Below, one piece after another: positions 7,049-14,824 of a stretch of DNA of 24,369 nt. Made by a program: the position numbers and the translations under genes. The DNA lies in assembly GCA_035604195.1 (NCBI GenBank), contig DATNIY010000106.1, forward strand, positions 1-24,369, in the 5' to 3' direction. Source of the stretch: DATJLY01 sp035604195. GTDB lineage: Bacteria; Pseudomonadota; Alphaproteobacteria; ATCC43930; CGMCC-115725. A model generated the notes under the pieces. It did no database searches. It had not been told where the DNA came from and was given only the letters and a program-made list of their open reading frames with translations. Every line of letters starts with the position of its first letter. Within the stretch, counting starts at the first letter, position 1.

Positions 7049-7891
7049 ATGGCAAAACTGGCCGCCCCAAGCAAGCTTTCCCCGCGGCCGCGCGAGACGG
7101 AGCCACGCGCAACGCCGGCCAGCGGCGATCAGCCGAGCCATGGCGATCAGCCGCGGTTGGTTCGGGACAATCGCGGGCTTGCCGCCCGCAATCTCGGCAA
7201 GAGCTTCCGCAAGCGGCCCGTGCTGCGCGCGGTCAACATCGGGGTGCAGCGCGGCGAGGCGGTCGGGCTTCTCGGCCCCAACGGCGCGGGCAAGACCACC
7301 TGCTTCTACATCATCACCGGGCTCATCAAGCCGGATGTCGGCACCATCGCGCTCGACGGCGAGGACATCACCGATCTGCCGATGTACCGCCGCGCCCGGC
7401 TCGGCATCGGCTACCTGCCGCAGGAGGCCTCGATCTTTCGCGGTCTCACCGTCGAGCAGAACCTGCGCGCCGTGCTCGAAGTGGCGGAGCCCGAGCCCGA
7501 GGTGCGCGAGACCATGCTCGACTCCCTGCTCGCCGAGTTCTCGATCACCCATTTGCGGCGTGCGCCGGCGATGGCGCTCTCGGGCGGCGAGCGCCGGCGC
7601 GTGGAAATCTCCCGCGCCTTGGCGACGCATCCGCATTTCATCCTGCTCGACGAGCCCTTGGCCGGCATCGATCCGATCGCGGTCAACGACATTCGCGACC
7701 TCGTCGCCCACCTCAAGGACCGCGGCATCGGCGTGCTCATCACCGACCACAACGTGCGCGAGACGCTCGAGATCGTCGATCGCGCCTATATCCTCCACGA
7801 GGGCCAGGTGCTGATGGAGGGGGCGCCGAGCGAAATCGTTAACGATGCCGATGTCCGCCGCGTCTACCTGGGCGAGCGCTTCAGCCTTTAG
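7049..7891 (+). CDS. lptB: LPS export ABC transporter ATP-binding protein LptB
   Basis: This 280-residue ABC ATPase shows Walker A GPNGAGKTT (76-84), Q-loop GYLPQEASIF (Q125), signature LSGGERRRVEI (177-187), Walker B FILLDEP (197-203) and H-loop H234 in ITDHNVRET. RRARLGIGYLPQEASIFRGL is diagnostic for LptB. It powers extraction of LPS from the inner membrane; LptF and LptG are not in this window. The core fold starts near residue 43, so there is a Pro/Arg-rich N-terminal extension of about 40 residues containing a 12-nt direct repeat (7124-7135 and 7142-7153) that duplicates GDQP. Either the extension is real or translation starts later, but no better start codon is visible. The gene follows lptA by 14 nt. 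Confidence 0.95.
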   Translation: MAKLAAPSKLSPRPRETEPRATPASGDQPSHGDQPRLVRDNRGLAARNLGKSFRKRPVLRAVNIGVQRGEAVGLLGPNGAGKTTCFYIITGLIKPDVGTIALDGEDITDLPMYRRARLGIGYLPQEASIFRGLTVEQNLRAVLEVAEPEPEVRETMLDSLLAEFSITHLRRAPAMALSGGERRRVEISRALATHPHFILLDEPLAGIDPIAVNDIRDLVAHLKDRGIGVLITDHNVRETLEIVDRAYILHEGQVLMEGAPSEIVNDADVRRVYLGERFSL

Positions 7892-7923
7892 CTCCGCCAA
7901 GCTCTTAATCGAAAATCAGCGTG

Positions 7924-7940
7924 TTGGTACGAAATTTGCA
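7924..7940 (+). promoter_or_regulatory. Putative sigma-54 (-24/-12) promoter of rpoN
   Basis: TTGGTACGAAATTTGCA matches the sigma-54 consensus TTGGCACG-N4-TTGCA at all but one conserved position. The invariant GG (7926-7927) and GC (7938-7939) are separated by exactly 10 nt. The expected transcription start, near 7951, is about 23 nt before the rpoN ATG. This suggests that sigma-54 regulates its own gene. Confidence 0.6.
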
Positions 7941-7973
7941 GCCGTGACCCGCGGCGCATTGTAAAATCCGTTC

Positions 7974-9422
7974 ATGGCGCTTACTCAGAGGCTCGATCTC
8001 CGGCAGACCCAGGCGTTGGTGATGACGCCGCAGCTGCAGCAGGCGATCAAACTGCTGCAACTGTCGAACCTGGAGCTCGCCGCCTATATCGAAGCCGAGC
8101 TCGAGAAGAACCCGCTCTTGGACCGCGACGACCGCCCGGCCGAGCCCGCGCCCGAGCCGCCGCCGCCCGAGCCCGCCGACGGCGCGCAGGTCGAGGCGGT
8201 CGAGCTCTGGCACGACGTCGCCGGCGCCGAGGGCGAAGGCAATCTCGATTACTCCGGCGATCCCGACGCCTGGCGCACCAGCCGCGTGCCGCTGGGCGAG
8301 GATCTGCCGGGGCTCGACCAGACGCTGACGCGGCCGGAGACCTTGCGCGACCACCTGCTCGCGCAGCTTTCGGTCGAGATCCACGACCCGATCGACCGCC
8401 TGATCGGCACGCATCTCATCGACCTCGTCGACGACGCGGGGTATCTCGCGGGCGACCTCGGCTCGATCGCCGAGCTTTTGGGCTGCGAGGTTAAGCGCAT
8501 CGAGGCGTCGCTGGCGCTCATGCAGCGCTTCGATCCGCCCGGCGTCTTCGCCCGCGGTCTCGCCGAATGCCTGGCGTTGCAGCTCAAGGAGCGCAACCGC
8601 TTCGACCCGGCGATGCAGACGCTGATCGAGAACCTGCCGCTGCTCGCCAGCCGCAACGCGGCGCAGCTCATGCGGCTGTGCGGCGTCGATGCCGAGGATC
8701 TCGCGCAGATGGTGACGGAGATCAAGGCGCTTGATCCCAAGCCGGGCTTGAGCTTCGATCCGGTCCAGGCGCAGCCCGTCGTGCCCGATGTTTTCCTCAG
8801 GCCGCAGGCCGATGGCGGCTGGCTCGTCGAACTCAACAGCGACACCCTGCCGCGCGTTCTCGTCAACAATCGTTATTACGCCGAGGTGAGCGGCGCCATC
8901 CGCAGCAAGACCGAGAAGGAATATCTGGCGGAGCGCTTTCAGTCGGCCAACTGGCTGGTCAAGGCGCTGCATCAGCGCGCCACGACCATCCTCAAGGTGG
9001 CGCGCGAGATTGTGCGGCAGCAGGAAGGCTTCCTGCGCCACGGCGTGCAGCGGCTTCGCCCGCTCGTGCTACGCGACATCGCCCAGGCGATCAGCATGCA
9101 CGAGAGCACGGTGAGCCGGGTCACCACCAACAAATACATGCAGACGCCGCGCGGCATCTATGAGCTCAAATACTTCTTCACCTCGGCAATTCCTGCCTCG
9201 GCCGCAAGCGGCGGCGGCGTGCTGTCGGCGGAAACAGTGCGGTTCCGCATCAAGTGGCTCATCGACAACGAATCCGCGGATGTGCTCTCGGATGACAAGA
9301 TCGTCGACATTCTGCTCAAGGAAGGCGTCGAGATCGCGCGCCGTACGGTGGCGAAATACCGCGAAGCGATGCACATTCCCTCCTCCGTGCAGCGCCGGCG
9401 CGAGAAGGCGATGCAGCTCTGA
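7974..9422 (+). CDS. rpoN: RNA polymerase sigma-54 factor RpoN
   Basis: The 482-residue protein has the complete sigma-54 plan. Region I (1-49) is Gln/Leu-rich, with LRQTQALVMTPQLQQAIKLL. Region II (about 50-112) is acidic and Pro-rich. The core-binding domain follows (about 120-300), then the helix-turn-helix with LRDIAQAISMHESTVSRVTT, and the invariant RpoN box ARRTVAKYRE at 455-464 near the C-terminus. It directs polymerase to -24/-12 promoters activated by AAA+ enhancer-binding proteins such as NtrC, controlling nitrogen assimilation and other functions. The start ATG at 7974 puts region I at the very N-terminus. A sigma-54-type site lies immediately upstream. The gene stands after lptB and before hpf and ptsN, the same order as in many proteobacteria, but with no rapZ or npr following. 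Confidence 0.97.
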   Translation: MALTQRLDLRQTQALVMTPQLQQAIKLLQLSNLELAAYIEAELEKNPLLDRDDRPAEPAPEPPPPEPADGAQVEAVELWHDVAGAEGEGNLDYSGDPDAWRTSRVPLGEDLPGLDQTLTRPETLRDHLLAQLSVEIHDPIDRLIGTHLIDLVDDAGYLAGDLGSIAELLGCEVKRIEASLALMQRFDPPGVFARGLAECLALQLKERNRFDPAMQTLIENLPLLASRNAAQLMRLCGVDAEDLAQMVTEIKALDPKPGLSFDPVQAQPVVPDVFLRPQADGGWLVELNSDTLPRVLVNNRYYAEVSGAIRSKTEKEYLAERFQSANWLVKALHQRATTILKVAREIVRQQEGFLRHGVQRLRPLVLRDIAQAISMHESTVSRVTTNKYMQTPRGIYELKYFFTSAIPASAASGGGVLSAETVRFRIKWLIDNESADVLSDDKIVDILLKEGVEIARRTVAKYREAMHIPSSVQRRREKAMQL

Positions 9423-9428
9423 GGCAGC

Positions 9429-9457
9429 TTGACTCGCCGAACCCCGCTTCCTAAGGT
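9429..9457 (+). promoter_or_regulatory. Putative promoter of hpf-ptsN
   Basis: TTGACT (9429-9434), a 17-nt spacer and TAAGGT (9452-9457) lie in the gap between rpoN and hpf. The arrangement closely resembles the tRNA-Leu promoter candidate (TTGACA, 17 nt, TAAGCA). It would allow hpf and ptsN to be expressed separately from rpoN. The -10 match is weak. Confidence 0.35.
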
Positions 9458-9520
9458 TGGCGCCGCGCGTGAGGCTGCCGGCGCTCAGTGATCGGGAGCC
9501 CAACCATTCTGGTCGAGCGC

Positions 9521-10117
9521 ATGCAAATTACCGTCACGGGCAAGCAGATCGACGTGGGCGACTTTCTGCGCAACCACGCCACTGCCGAGACGACCGCGAT
9601 CGTCGAGAAATATTTCGATCGGGCGATCGAGGCGCATGTCGTCTTCAGCCGCGTGCGGCACCTCATCCATGCCGAGATCTCCGTCCATGCCGGGCGCGGA
9701 CTCACGGTGCAGAGCAGCGGCGAGGCCGAGGACGCCTATGCCGCCTTCGACGGCGCGGCCGAGCGCCTCGGCAAACGCTTGCGGCGCCACAAGCGGCGGC
9801 TGAAGAAGCACCATGGGCGGGCCAAGGAGAGCGTCGAAGAAGCGCCCTCGGCGACCACCTATGTCCTGGCCGCCGACGATGCCGCCGAACCCGCCGGCGA
9901 GGAGCCTCTGGTCATCGCGGAAATGCGTATCAATGTCCCGCAGGTAAGCGTCATGGAAGCGGTGATGCGGCTCGACCTCGCCGATCTGCCGGCGCTGCTG
10001 TTTCGCAACAGCGCGCACGGCAATCTCAATCTGGTCTACCGGCGGCGCGATGGCAACATCGGCTGGATCGATCCCGATTTCGTCTCTCACCCTCGCGCGG
10101 GCGACAAGGTGTCTTGA
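9521..10117 (+). CDS. hpf: Ribosome hibernation-promoting factor, long form (HPF/RaiA)
   Basis: The protein is 198 residues from MQITVTGKQIDVGDFLR. The N-terminal S30AE domain (about 1-100) binds the decoding region of the small subunit; it ends in the basic run RLGKRLRRHKRRLKKHHGRA. After an acidic linker, the C-terminal dimerisation domain (about 140-195) shows VMEAVMRLDLADLPALLFRN and NLVYRRRDGNIGWIDPDF, the hallmark of long HPF proteins that join two 70S ribosomes into 100S particles in stationary phase. The ATG at 9521 is preferred to the GTG at 9488 because it matches the family N-terminus; the ribosome binding site is weak for both. The stop overlaps the ptsN ATG by one base. Confidence 0.93.
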   Translation: MQITVTGKQIDVGDFLRNHATAETTAIVEKYFDRAIEAHVVFSRVRHLIHAEISVHAGRGLTVQSSGEAEDAYAAFDGAAERLGKRLRRHKRRLKKHHGRAKESVEEAPSATTYVLAADDAAEPAGEEPLVIAEMRINVPQVSVMEAVMRLDLADLPALLFRNSAHGNLNLVYRRRDGNIGWIDPDFVSHPRAGDKVS

Positions 10118-10581
10118 TGGAAATTGCCGATCTTCTCAGTCCGGCGAGCGTCGTGCCCAACCTCCGCGTCGCCGCCAAGAAGCAGCTTCTGCAGGAGCTG
10201 GCGAAGCGCGCGGCTTCTCTCGTCGGCTTGCACGAGCGCACCATCTTCGAGACGCTGTTGGAGCGCGAGCGGTTGGGCAGCACCGGCATCGGCAACGGCA
10301 CGGCCGTGCCGCATGGCAGGCTGCCCGGCCTGCCGCGGATCTTCGGCCTCTTCGCGCGGCTCGAAAAACCCATCGATTTCGAGGCGATCGATGATCGGCC
10401 GGTCGATCTCATCTTCCTGCTGCTGACGCCGGACGACGCCGGCGCCGATCATTTGAAAGCGCTCGCCAGCATCTCGCGGCTGTTGCGCGACCGCGTCGTC
10501 TGCGAAAAGCTGCGTGGCACCGACCAGGCCGAGGCGCTATACGCCCTCCTGACCGACCGCACCACCAGCCACGCCGCGTGA
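10117..10581 (+). CDS. ptsN: PTS IIA-like nitrogen regulatory protein (EIIA-Ntr)
   Basis: The 154-residue EIIA domain of the fructose/mannitol type has its phosphorylated histidine in GNGTAVPHGR (H66), together with MEIADLLSPASVVPNL at the start and LIFLLLTPDDAGADHLKALA near the middle. It is the terminal phosphate acceptor of the nitrogen PTS (PtsP-NPr-PtsN), a regulatory chain that does not import sugar and that tunes potassium uptake, stringent response and carbon/nitrogen balance. It is translationally coupled to hpf by a one-base overlap, and converges on hsp20 with only 4 nt between the stops. NPr and PtsP are not in this window. Confidence 0.95.
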   Translation: MEIADLLSPASVVPNLRVAAKKQLLQELAKRAASLVGLHERTIFETLLERERLGSTGIGNGTAVPHGRLPGLPRIFGLFARLEKPIDFEAIDDRPVDLIFLLLTPDDAGADHLKALASISRLLRDRVVCEKLRGTDQAEALYALLTDRTTSHAA

Positions 10582-10585
10582 GCGT

Positions 10586-11020
10586 TCAGGAGCCGGCGTC
10601 CGGCGCAGCGGCGCCGGCACGAATTGCGATCGTCTGCACGCGGCCCTGGGCGGAGCGGCGCACCAGATCGATGTTGAGCAGTCCATTGTCGAGCCAGGCG
10701 CCGGCAATCTCGATGCCGTCGGCGAGCACGAAGGAGCGCTGGAACTGCCGCGCGGCGATGCCGCGGTGGAGATAGACGCGGTCCTTGTCGTCGGTTTGCT
10801 TGCCGCGCACGACGAGCTGGTTGTCCTCGACCTGGACGCTCAGATCCTGCGCGGTGAAGCCGGCGACCGCGAGCGTGATGCGCAGCGCATCCTCGCCGGT
10901 CTGCTCGACATTGTAAGGCGGATAGCCGTCGCTCGCCGTCTTGCTGACCCGGTCGAGCGCCCGCTCGAATTGATCGAAGCCCAACAGCAAGGGCGAGCTG
11001 AACAGCGAAAGGCGCGTCAT
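10586..11020 (-). CDS. Small heat shock protein, Hsp20/IbpA family
   Basis: The 144-residue protein has an alpha-crystallin domain at about 38-130: PPYNVEQTGEDALRITLAVA, GFTAQDLSVQVEDNQLVVRG, and YLHRGIAARQFQRSFVLADG, ending with a GLLNIDLVR beta strand. The N-terminal LFSSPLLLGFDQFERALDRV matches class A (IbpA-like) Hsp20 of alphaproteobacteria. It holds unfolding proteins for DnaK/ClpB refolding. An unusually strong AGGAGG ribosome binding site lies 4 nt before the ATG and can be hidden in a ROSE-like hairpin. An RpoH-like promoter lies about 95 nt upstream of the coding region, so heat should control both transcription and translation. The stop lies 4 nt from the convergent ptsN stop. Confidence 0.93.
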   Translation of the reverse strand: MTRLSLFSSPLLLGFDQFERALDRVSKTASDGYPPYNVEQTGEDALRITLAVAGFTAQDLSVQVEDNQLVVRGKQTDDKDRVYLHRGIAARQFQRSFVLADGIEIAGAWLDNGLLNIDLVRRSAQGRVQTIAIRAGAAAPDAGS

Positions 11021-11108
11021 CGGACCTCCTCAAGCGCATGAGCGAGGCGATGGAGGCGGGCCCCGTCCGGGCACCCGGATCACCGCGGGCGACCCGAAAA
11101 GCGCTCGC
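11021..11108 (-). promoter_or_regulatory. ROSE-like RNA thermometer in the hsp20 leader
   Basis: In the minus-strand RNA, CCUCGCUC (11047-11040) pairs with GAGGAGG (11031-11025), closing an 8-nt loop. One guanine (11043-11044 region, in UCGCU) is left bulged opposite the AGGA of the ribosome binding site. That U(U/C)GCU against AGGA arrangement is the defining motif of ROSE thermometers. Upstream in the same leader, TCCGGGTGCCCGGA can form another stem. The leader length (about 88 nt), gene and position all fit. No folding program was run. Confidence 0.65.
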
Positions 11109-11115
11109 CCACCAC

Positions 11116-11147
11116 GAAATGTGGGAACCGGCACGTTGGGGGTCAAG
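11116..11147 (-). promoter_or_regulatory. Putative RpoH (sigma-32) promoter of hsp20
   Basis: On the minus strand, CTTGACCCCC (11147-11138) is followed by CCCACATTT (11125-11117), close to the heat-shock consensus of CTTGA-type -35 and CCCCAT-type -10 boxes. The spacing is 16 nt from CTTGAC. Transcription would begin near 11108, giving a leader of about 88 nt. Confidence 0.55.
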
Positions 11148-12540
11148 CGGCCGATGCCCGCGCCGCCGCCGTGAGGCGCGATACCTCGGCTTCGGGCGCG
11201 GCCGCATCGCTCGCGTTGCCGAGCGCCGCGGCGGTCCGGGCCTGATGCCGCCAGGCCCAGAGATTGCGCGGCCGCCGCGCCAGCCGCTCGGATAATAGCC
11301 GGCGCGCGAGCTCGTTCTCGCCACCCTGGATCGCCGCGTCGATCAGCATCTGCTCGAAAAGATCGCGCTGGGCATGGCTGCCGCCGATGTCGCGGATGCG
11401 CGGCCGCAGCGGCAGCAGCAATTCGATGACGCATGGCCAATCGGCGCGGCGATGGGCATCCGCAGCCTCGCCCAGCGCCAGACCGACTGCGCCCAGGATC
11501 GCCGCCGCGGTCTCGTTTGCGGTCTCGGCAAAGGCCCGGCTCGACCGGCCCCAGCGCGCCAGGCCGTCGCGCTCTCCGGCGGCCGCGAGCGCCAGCGCGT
11601 AATGGACATCGGCGAAGACCAGCATGTGGTCGTCGCTGCGTTGGGCCGCGCGCGCCGCAAGCTCGGCCCAACGCCGCCCGACATCGACATTGGCCTGCTC
11701 GAGCCGCCAGAGCAGCGCCACGGCGTTGCTGATGTCGAGATAGTCCTCGGTCGACTCCGTGCGCAGCTCGCGATCATAACGCTCGAGCACCGCTGCGTGA
11801 TCGCCGAGCGCGAGAAGATAGAGGCAGCGATGCCAGCGCGCATGAAAGACGAAGTTGTTGATCCCGCTCCATTGCGGTTCCAACGCGTCGATCCAGGCGA
11901 TCCCTTCGCCCGGCCGATCCTGCATCTCCATGACATGCGCGACCGCATGCGCCGCCCAGATATCGGTCGGATCGAGCTCGACCGCGCGCCGCCCGGCGCG
12001 CTCGGCCGCGGCGTAATCGCCGCACTCCTCCTGCGCGAAGGCATGACAGCCGAGCACGAAGCCGTAACCCGGAACGCCCTCGTCCCAGGCAGAGTCCAAG
12101 CGGCCGAGCGAGCGACGCATGCCTTCGCTATCGCCCCGATAAAAGGCCGCATAATGCGCGAGCTTGAGCGCTACGAGATCGCGCGGATGTTCCTCCAGGA
12201 TCGCCTCCCAGCGCGCCAGCGCGCCCTGCAAGTCGCCTTTGAGCCAGGCGCCGAGCGCCGCCAGATGCGCGGCCTCGCGCGCGGTGCAACCGGCGATGCG
12301 TGCCGCCTCGCCCGCCGCCCGCTCGGCGCGCGCCAGGAAATCGCGCCGGGCGAAGAGCAAGGTGAAATATCCGCGAAGGATATGCGCCATGACGAGCCGC
12401 GGATCGGCGGCGAGCGCCCGCTTTAGATGCTCGCCCGTGTCGGCGCGCAGGCCGCAATAGGCGGCAACCGTGGCATCGAGCGCCGCAACCGCCGCAGGGC
12501 TCGCCGCCGTCACCGGCAATCCGCGCGAATCCTTCAGCAT
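11143..12540 (-). CDS. TTC38-like tetratricopeptide repeat protein
   Basis: The protein is 465 residues, without signal peptide or membrane segment. The N-terminus (DSRGLPVTAASPAAVAALDA) and the following HLKRALAADPRLVMAHILRG resemble the TTC38 family of soluble TPR proteins found in bacteria and animals. Helical repeats continue throughout, for example AAERAGRRAVELDPTDIWAA followed by HAVAHVMEMQDRPGEGIAWI, and a conserved NNFVFHARWHRCLYLLALGD segment. No enzymatic function is established for the family. ATG 12540 was chosen over an upstream in-frame start because GAGGGGGTG is well placed and the DSRGLP motif then lies at the usual distance. It begins 10 nt after the esterase stop, as the third gene of an opgC-esterase-TTC38 operon. 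Confidence 0.8.
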   Translation of the reverse strand: MLKDSRGLPVTAASPAAVAALDATVAAYCGLRADTGEHLKRALAADPRLVMAHILRGYFTLLFARRDFLARAERAAGEAARIAGCTAREAAHLAALGAWLKGDLQGALARWEAILEEHPRDLVALKLAHYAAFYRGDSEGMRRSLGRLDSAWDEGVPGYGFVLGCHAFAQEECGDYAAAERAGRRAVELDPTDIWAAHAVAHVMEMQDRPGEGIAWIDALEPQWSGINNFVFHARWHRCLYLLALGDHAAVLERYDRELRTESTEDYLDISNAVALLWRLEQANVDVGRRWAELAARAAQRSDDHMLVFADVHYALALAAAGERDGLARWGRSSRAFAETANETAAAILGAVGLALGEAADAHRRADWPCVIELLLPLRPRIRDIGGSHAQRDLFEQMLIDAAIQGGENELARRLLSERLARRPRNLWAWRHQARTAAALGNASDAAAPEAEVSRLTAAARASAA

Positions 12541-12550
12541 CGACACCCCC

Positions 12551-13498
12551 TCATTCGCGGCTGTGCGCGGCAAAGAAGCGCAAGATCTCGGCGGCGGCCG
12601 AGATCGGCCCCGCCGGCGAAGGAAAATTCACCGCGGGCCATTCGTGGTCGCCCTGTTCGATCTCCCACAGAACGACCTCGCTGCCGGCCTGACAGCCTGG
12701 ATATTCCACGCGCCGCAGCGTACCCGGCACCGGCTCGCTCGCCTGCGGCTCCGGCGCGCAGCCATCGGCCGCGGCCCAGAACGACAGCGCGTCGGCGACC
12801 GAGGTCTTCCAGTGATTGGGAAAGTGCAGCACCGGCGACGCGCCGCCATCGAAGAGAACAAAGGAATCCTTGCGTCCATGCAGCATCATCACCGGGACCG
12901 GCTCGCCGGGCGCGTTGATGAGGTAGCCCTCGCCGCTCCGGAGCGTGCCGCCAATCGCCGAGGCGACCGGCGCGATGGCCGCGAACCAATCGGGATGCGT
13001 CGCCGCCAGTTCGTAGACCAGCATGCCGCCATTCGACATGCCCGTGGCATAGATGCGGCCGCGATCGACCGGCCGCTCGGCGGCGAGGTGGTCGATCAGC
13101 GCGCCAACGAAGCCGATATCGTCGATCCCGGCGGTGATCGCGGCACCGCAGCAGAAGCGGGCGTTCCACAGCCGCCGGCGCGGCGCGGCTTCCGTGCCGT
13201 CCGGGAAGACCACGAGCATCTTGCGCGCATTGGCGGCGGCGCCGAGCCGCGTCTCCGCAGCGAAGCTGCCGCCGTCGCCACCGGCGCCGTGCAGCGCAAT
13301 GACCAATGGCAGCGGCGCCGTGCCTGAATCGGGCGGCACGCTCAGGAGATAGCCGCGTGTTGCGCCCTGCCAATCGAGCGTGCCGCGAATATAACCGTCT
13401 TCGGCATGCGCAGCGGCGATCGCGCCTAGACAGGCAAACACGGCCGCCGCCGCGCCTCTCGCGCCGCGCCGGCCGCCGTTGTCCGCTCGCCGCGTCAC
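12551..13498 (-). CDS. Secreted PHB depolymerase/LpqC-type esterase (CE1-like alpha/beta hydrolase)
   Basis: The 315-residue protein starts with a signal peptide (basic RR residues, then AAAAVFACLGAIAAAHA) and has an alpha/beta-hydrolase domain. Oxyanion region VIALHGAGGDGGSF lies near 66-79, nucleophile elbow GMSNGG has S155, the acid is probably D211 in HGRKDSF, and the base H285 in GDHEWP. The layout matches the PHB-depolymerase/LpqC/feruloyl-esterase group, which hydrolyses ester bonds outside the cytoplasm; the natural substrate cannot be told. The GTG start overlaps the opgC stop (GTGA), indicating coupling. Pairing with an OpgC acyltransferase raises the possibility that it acts on an acylated periplasmic or surface glycan; this is inference. 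Confidence 0.82.
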   Translation of the reverse strand: MTRRADNGGRRGARGAAAAVFACLGAIAAAHAEDGYIRGTLDWQGATRGYLLSVPPDSGTAPLPLVIALHGAGGDGGSFAAETRLGAAANARKMLVVFPDGTEAAPRRRLWNARFCCGAAITAGIDDIGFVGALIDHLAAERPVDRGRIYATGMSNGGMLVYELAATHPDWFAAIAPVASAIGGTLRSGEGYLINAPGEPVPVMMLHGRKDSFVLFDGGASPVLHFPNHWKTSVADALSFWAAADGCAPEPQASEPVPGTLRRVEYPGCQAGSEVVLWEIEQGDHEWPAVNFPSPAGPISAAAEILRFFAAHSRE

Positions 13499-14712
13499 GT
13501 CAGGAGCTTTGCGGCCGCGACCTGGGCTGGCGCGATGTCGCCGTCCCGCTCGAGCGGCGCGACCACGACGCTTGGCGCCACGGCGCGGGCGGGCGGCCGC
13601 TTCCACGGGGTCGATTTGATCCAAGCGACGCCATAGGCGATGCCGAAGAGGGTGCCGAAGCACGCGCCGTTGACCGCGATCTGCACCGCCGCGCCGTCGC
13701 CGGCGTGATCGAAGACCATGCCGCCCAAGAACGACAGGACCATGCCCGAGACGAAAATCGACAGCGCCTGCTGGCCGCATTTGACGAAGGGCCGCAGCGG
13801 CGCGCTCAGCAGGATGTCCTCGCGGCCCTTGAGCAGCACGACGATGACATAGGCCGAGGCGAGGAAATGCAGGTACTGGAGGAGATCGAGATTGGTCTTG
13901 TCGCTATGCGCCATGATCCAGAGGCGCAGCGCTTCGATCGCGGGCACGCGGCCGAAGACCGAGGGCAGCGAGATCGAGAGCCCCGCCAGCAGCACGAGGA
14001 CGCTGCCCCAGAACAGCGGCTTCGAGTCGAGCGGCACCTTGACCCAGCCCCGGCGCAGCGCGAAGCCGGTGAAGAAGATGAGCTGCCAGGCGAACGGATT
14101 GAAATACCACACCGGCTGCTCGTCGGCATTGGCGGGGAAATTCCACCCCCAAGTGACCGCCGCCGCATAGAGCGTCACCGAGACCGCCGGAACCAACGCC
14201 GGGTTGATCCGGGCGAGCAGCATCATGCCCGGCACCATGGCGAGGACGACCATATAAAGCGGCAGAATGTCGAAGTAATGCGGCACGTAGGTCAGGGTGA
14301 AGAGGCCGACGAGCCCCGCCGCCGGATCGCGGAAGAAGCTCTGCAGATCGTTGGCGCCGATATAGTCCTCGTCCCACCACCGCGTCGCCGCCGCGACCAA
14401 CATGGCGCCGGTGAAGAACAAGCCGAGATGGGCGACGAAAAGCTGCCAGCAGCGGTAGAGAATCCGGGCTGTGCCGATGAGCCAGCCCTGGCGGATGAAG
14501 GTGCCGCCGAAGGCGATCGAAGCCGCCATGCCCGAAAGGAACACGAACATCTCGGCGGCGTCGCTCAAGCCGTAGCGCGCGGGAATGTAATCCCACAGGA
14601 AATTGCCGCGGCAATGCGCGATGAAGATGATGAACATGGCGCTGCCGCGGAAGAAGTCGAGGCGCGGGTCGCGGGCCGCCTTGGCCGCAGCCTGCTCCAT
14701 CGCGACGCTCAC
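13495..14712 (-). CDS. opgC: OpgC-family membrane acyltransferase
   Basis: This 405-residue polytopic protein starts with the family signature RDPRLDFFRGSAMFIIFIAH, whose D and H residues near the first membrane helix mark OpgC/acyltransferase-3-like proteins. LSDAAEMFVFLSGMAASIAF, LPLYMVVLAMVPGMMLLARI and WYFNPFAWQLIFFTGFALRR follow. By eye there are about ten hydrophobic segments. Characterised OpgC adds succinyl groups to osmoregulated periplasmic glucans; glucan synthesis genes are not in this window. The start is GTG 14712, with ATG 14700 possible. It appears to head a minus-strand operon with the esterase and the TTC38-like gene. Confidence 0.88.
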   Translation of the reverse strand: MSVAMEQAAAKAARDPRLDFFRGSAMFIIFIAHCRGNFLWDYIPARYGLSDAAEMFVFLSGMAASIAFGGTFIRQGWLIGTARILYRCWQLFVAHLGLFFTGAMLVAAATRWWDEDYIGANDLQSFFRDPAAGLVGLFTLTYVPHYFDILPLYMVVLAMVPGMMLLARINPALVPAVSVTLYAAAVTWGWNFPANADEQPVWYFNPFAWQLIFFTGFALRRGWVKVPLDSKPLFWGSVLVLLAGLSISLPSVFGRVPAIEALRLWIMAHSDKTNLDLLQYLHFLASAYVIVVLLKGREDILLSAPLRPFVKCGQQALSIFVSGMVLSFLGGMVFDHAGDGAAVQIAVNGACFGTLFGIAYGVAWIKSTPWKRPPARAVAPSVVVAPLERDGDIAPAQVAAAKLLT

Positions 14713-14824
14713 CGCGCGCGCAGGTCACGCGCGGGCCGCCCGCGCGCGCTCGTCGCCAAACCCATTGCCGACCCCCTGGTCTTCGTCCTTAGCGGAACAA
14801 TAGAGCGCGCTGCCGCCGATCCCT

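Noticed and set aside
8205..8222. CTGGCACG element inside rpoN as a sigma-54 site
   Set aside because: GG and GC are separated by 9 nt, not 10, and it lies inside coding sequence.
7905..9041. Minus-strand ORF of 378 codons
   Set aside because: Antisense to rpoN, which has the RpoN box and full-length domain order.
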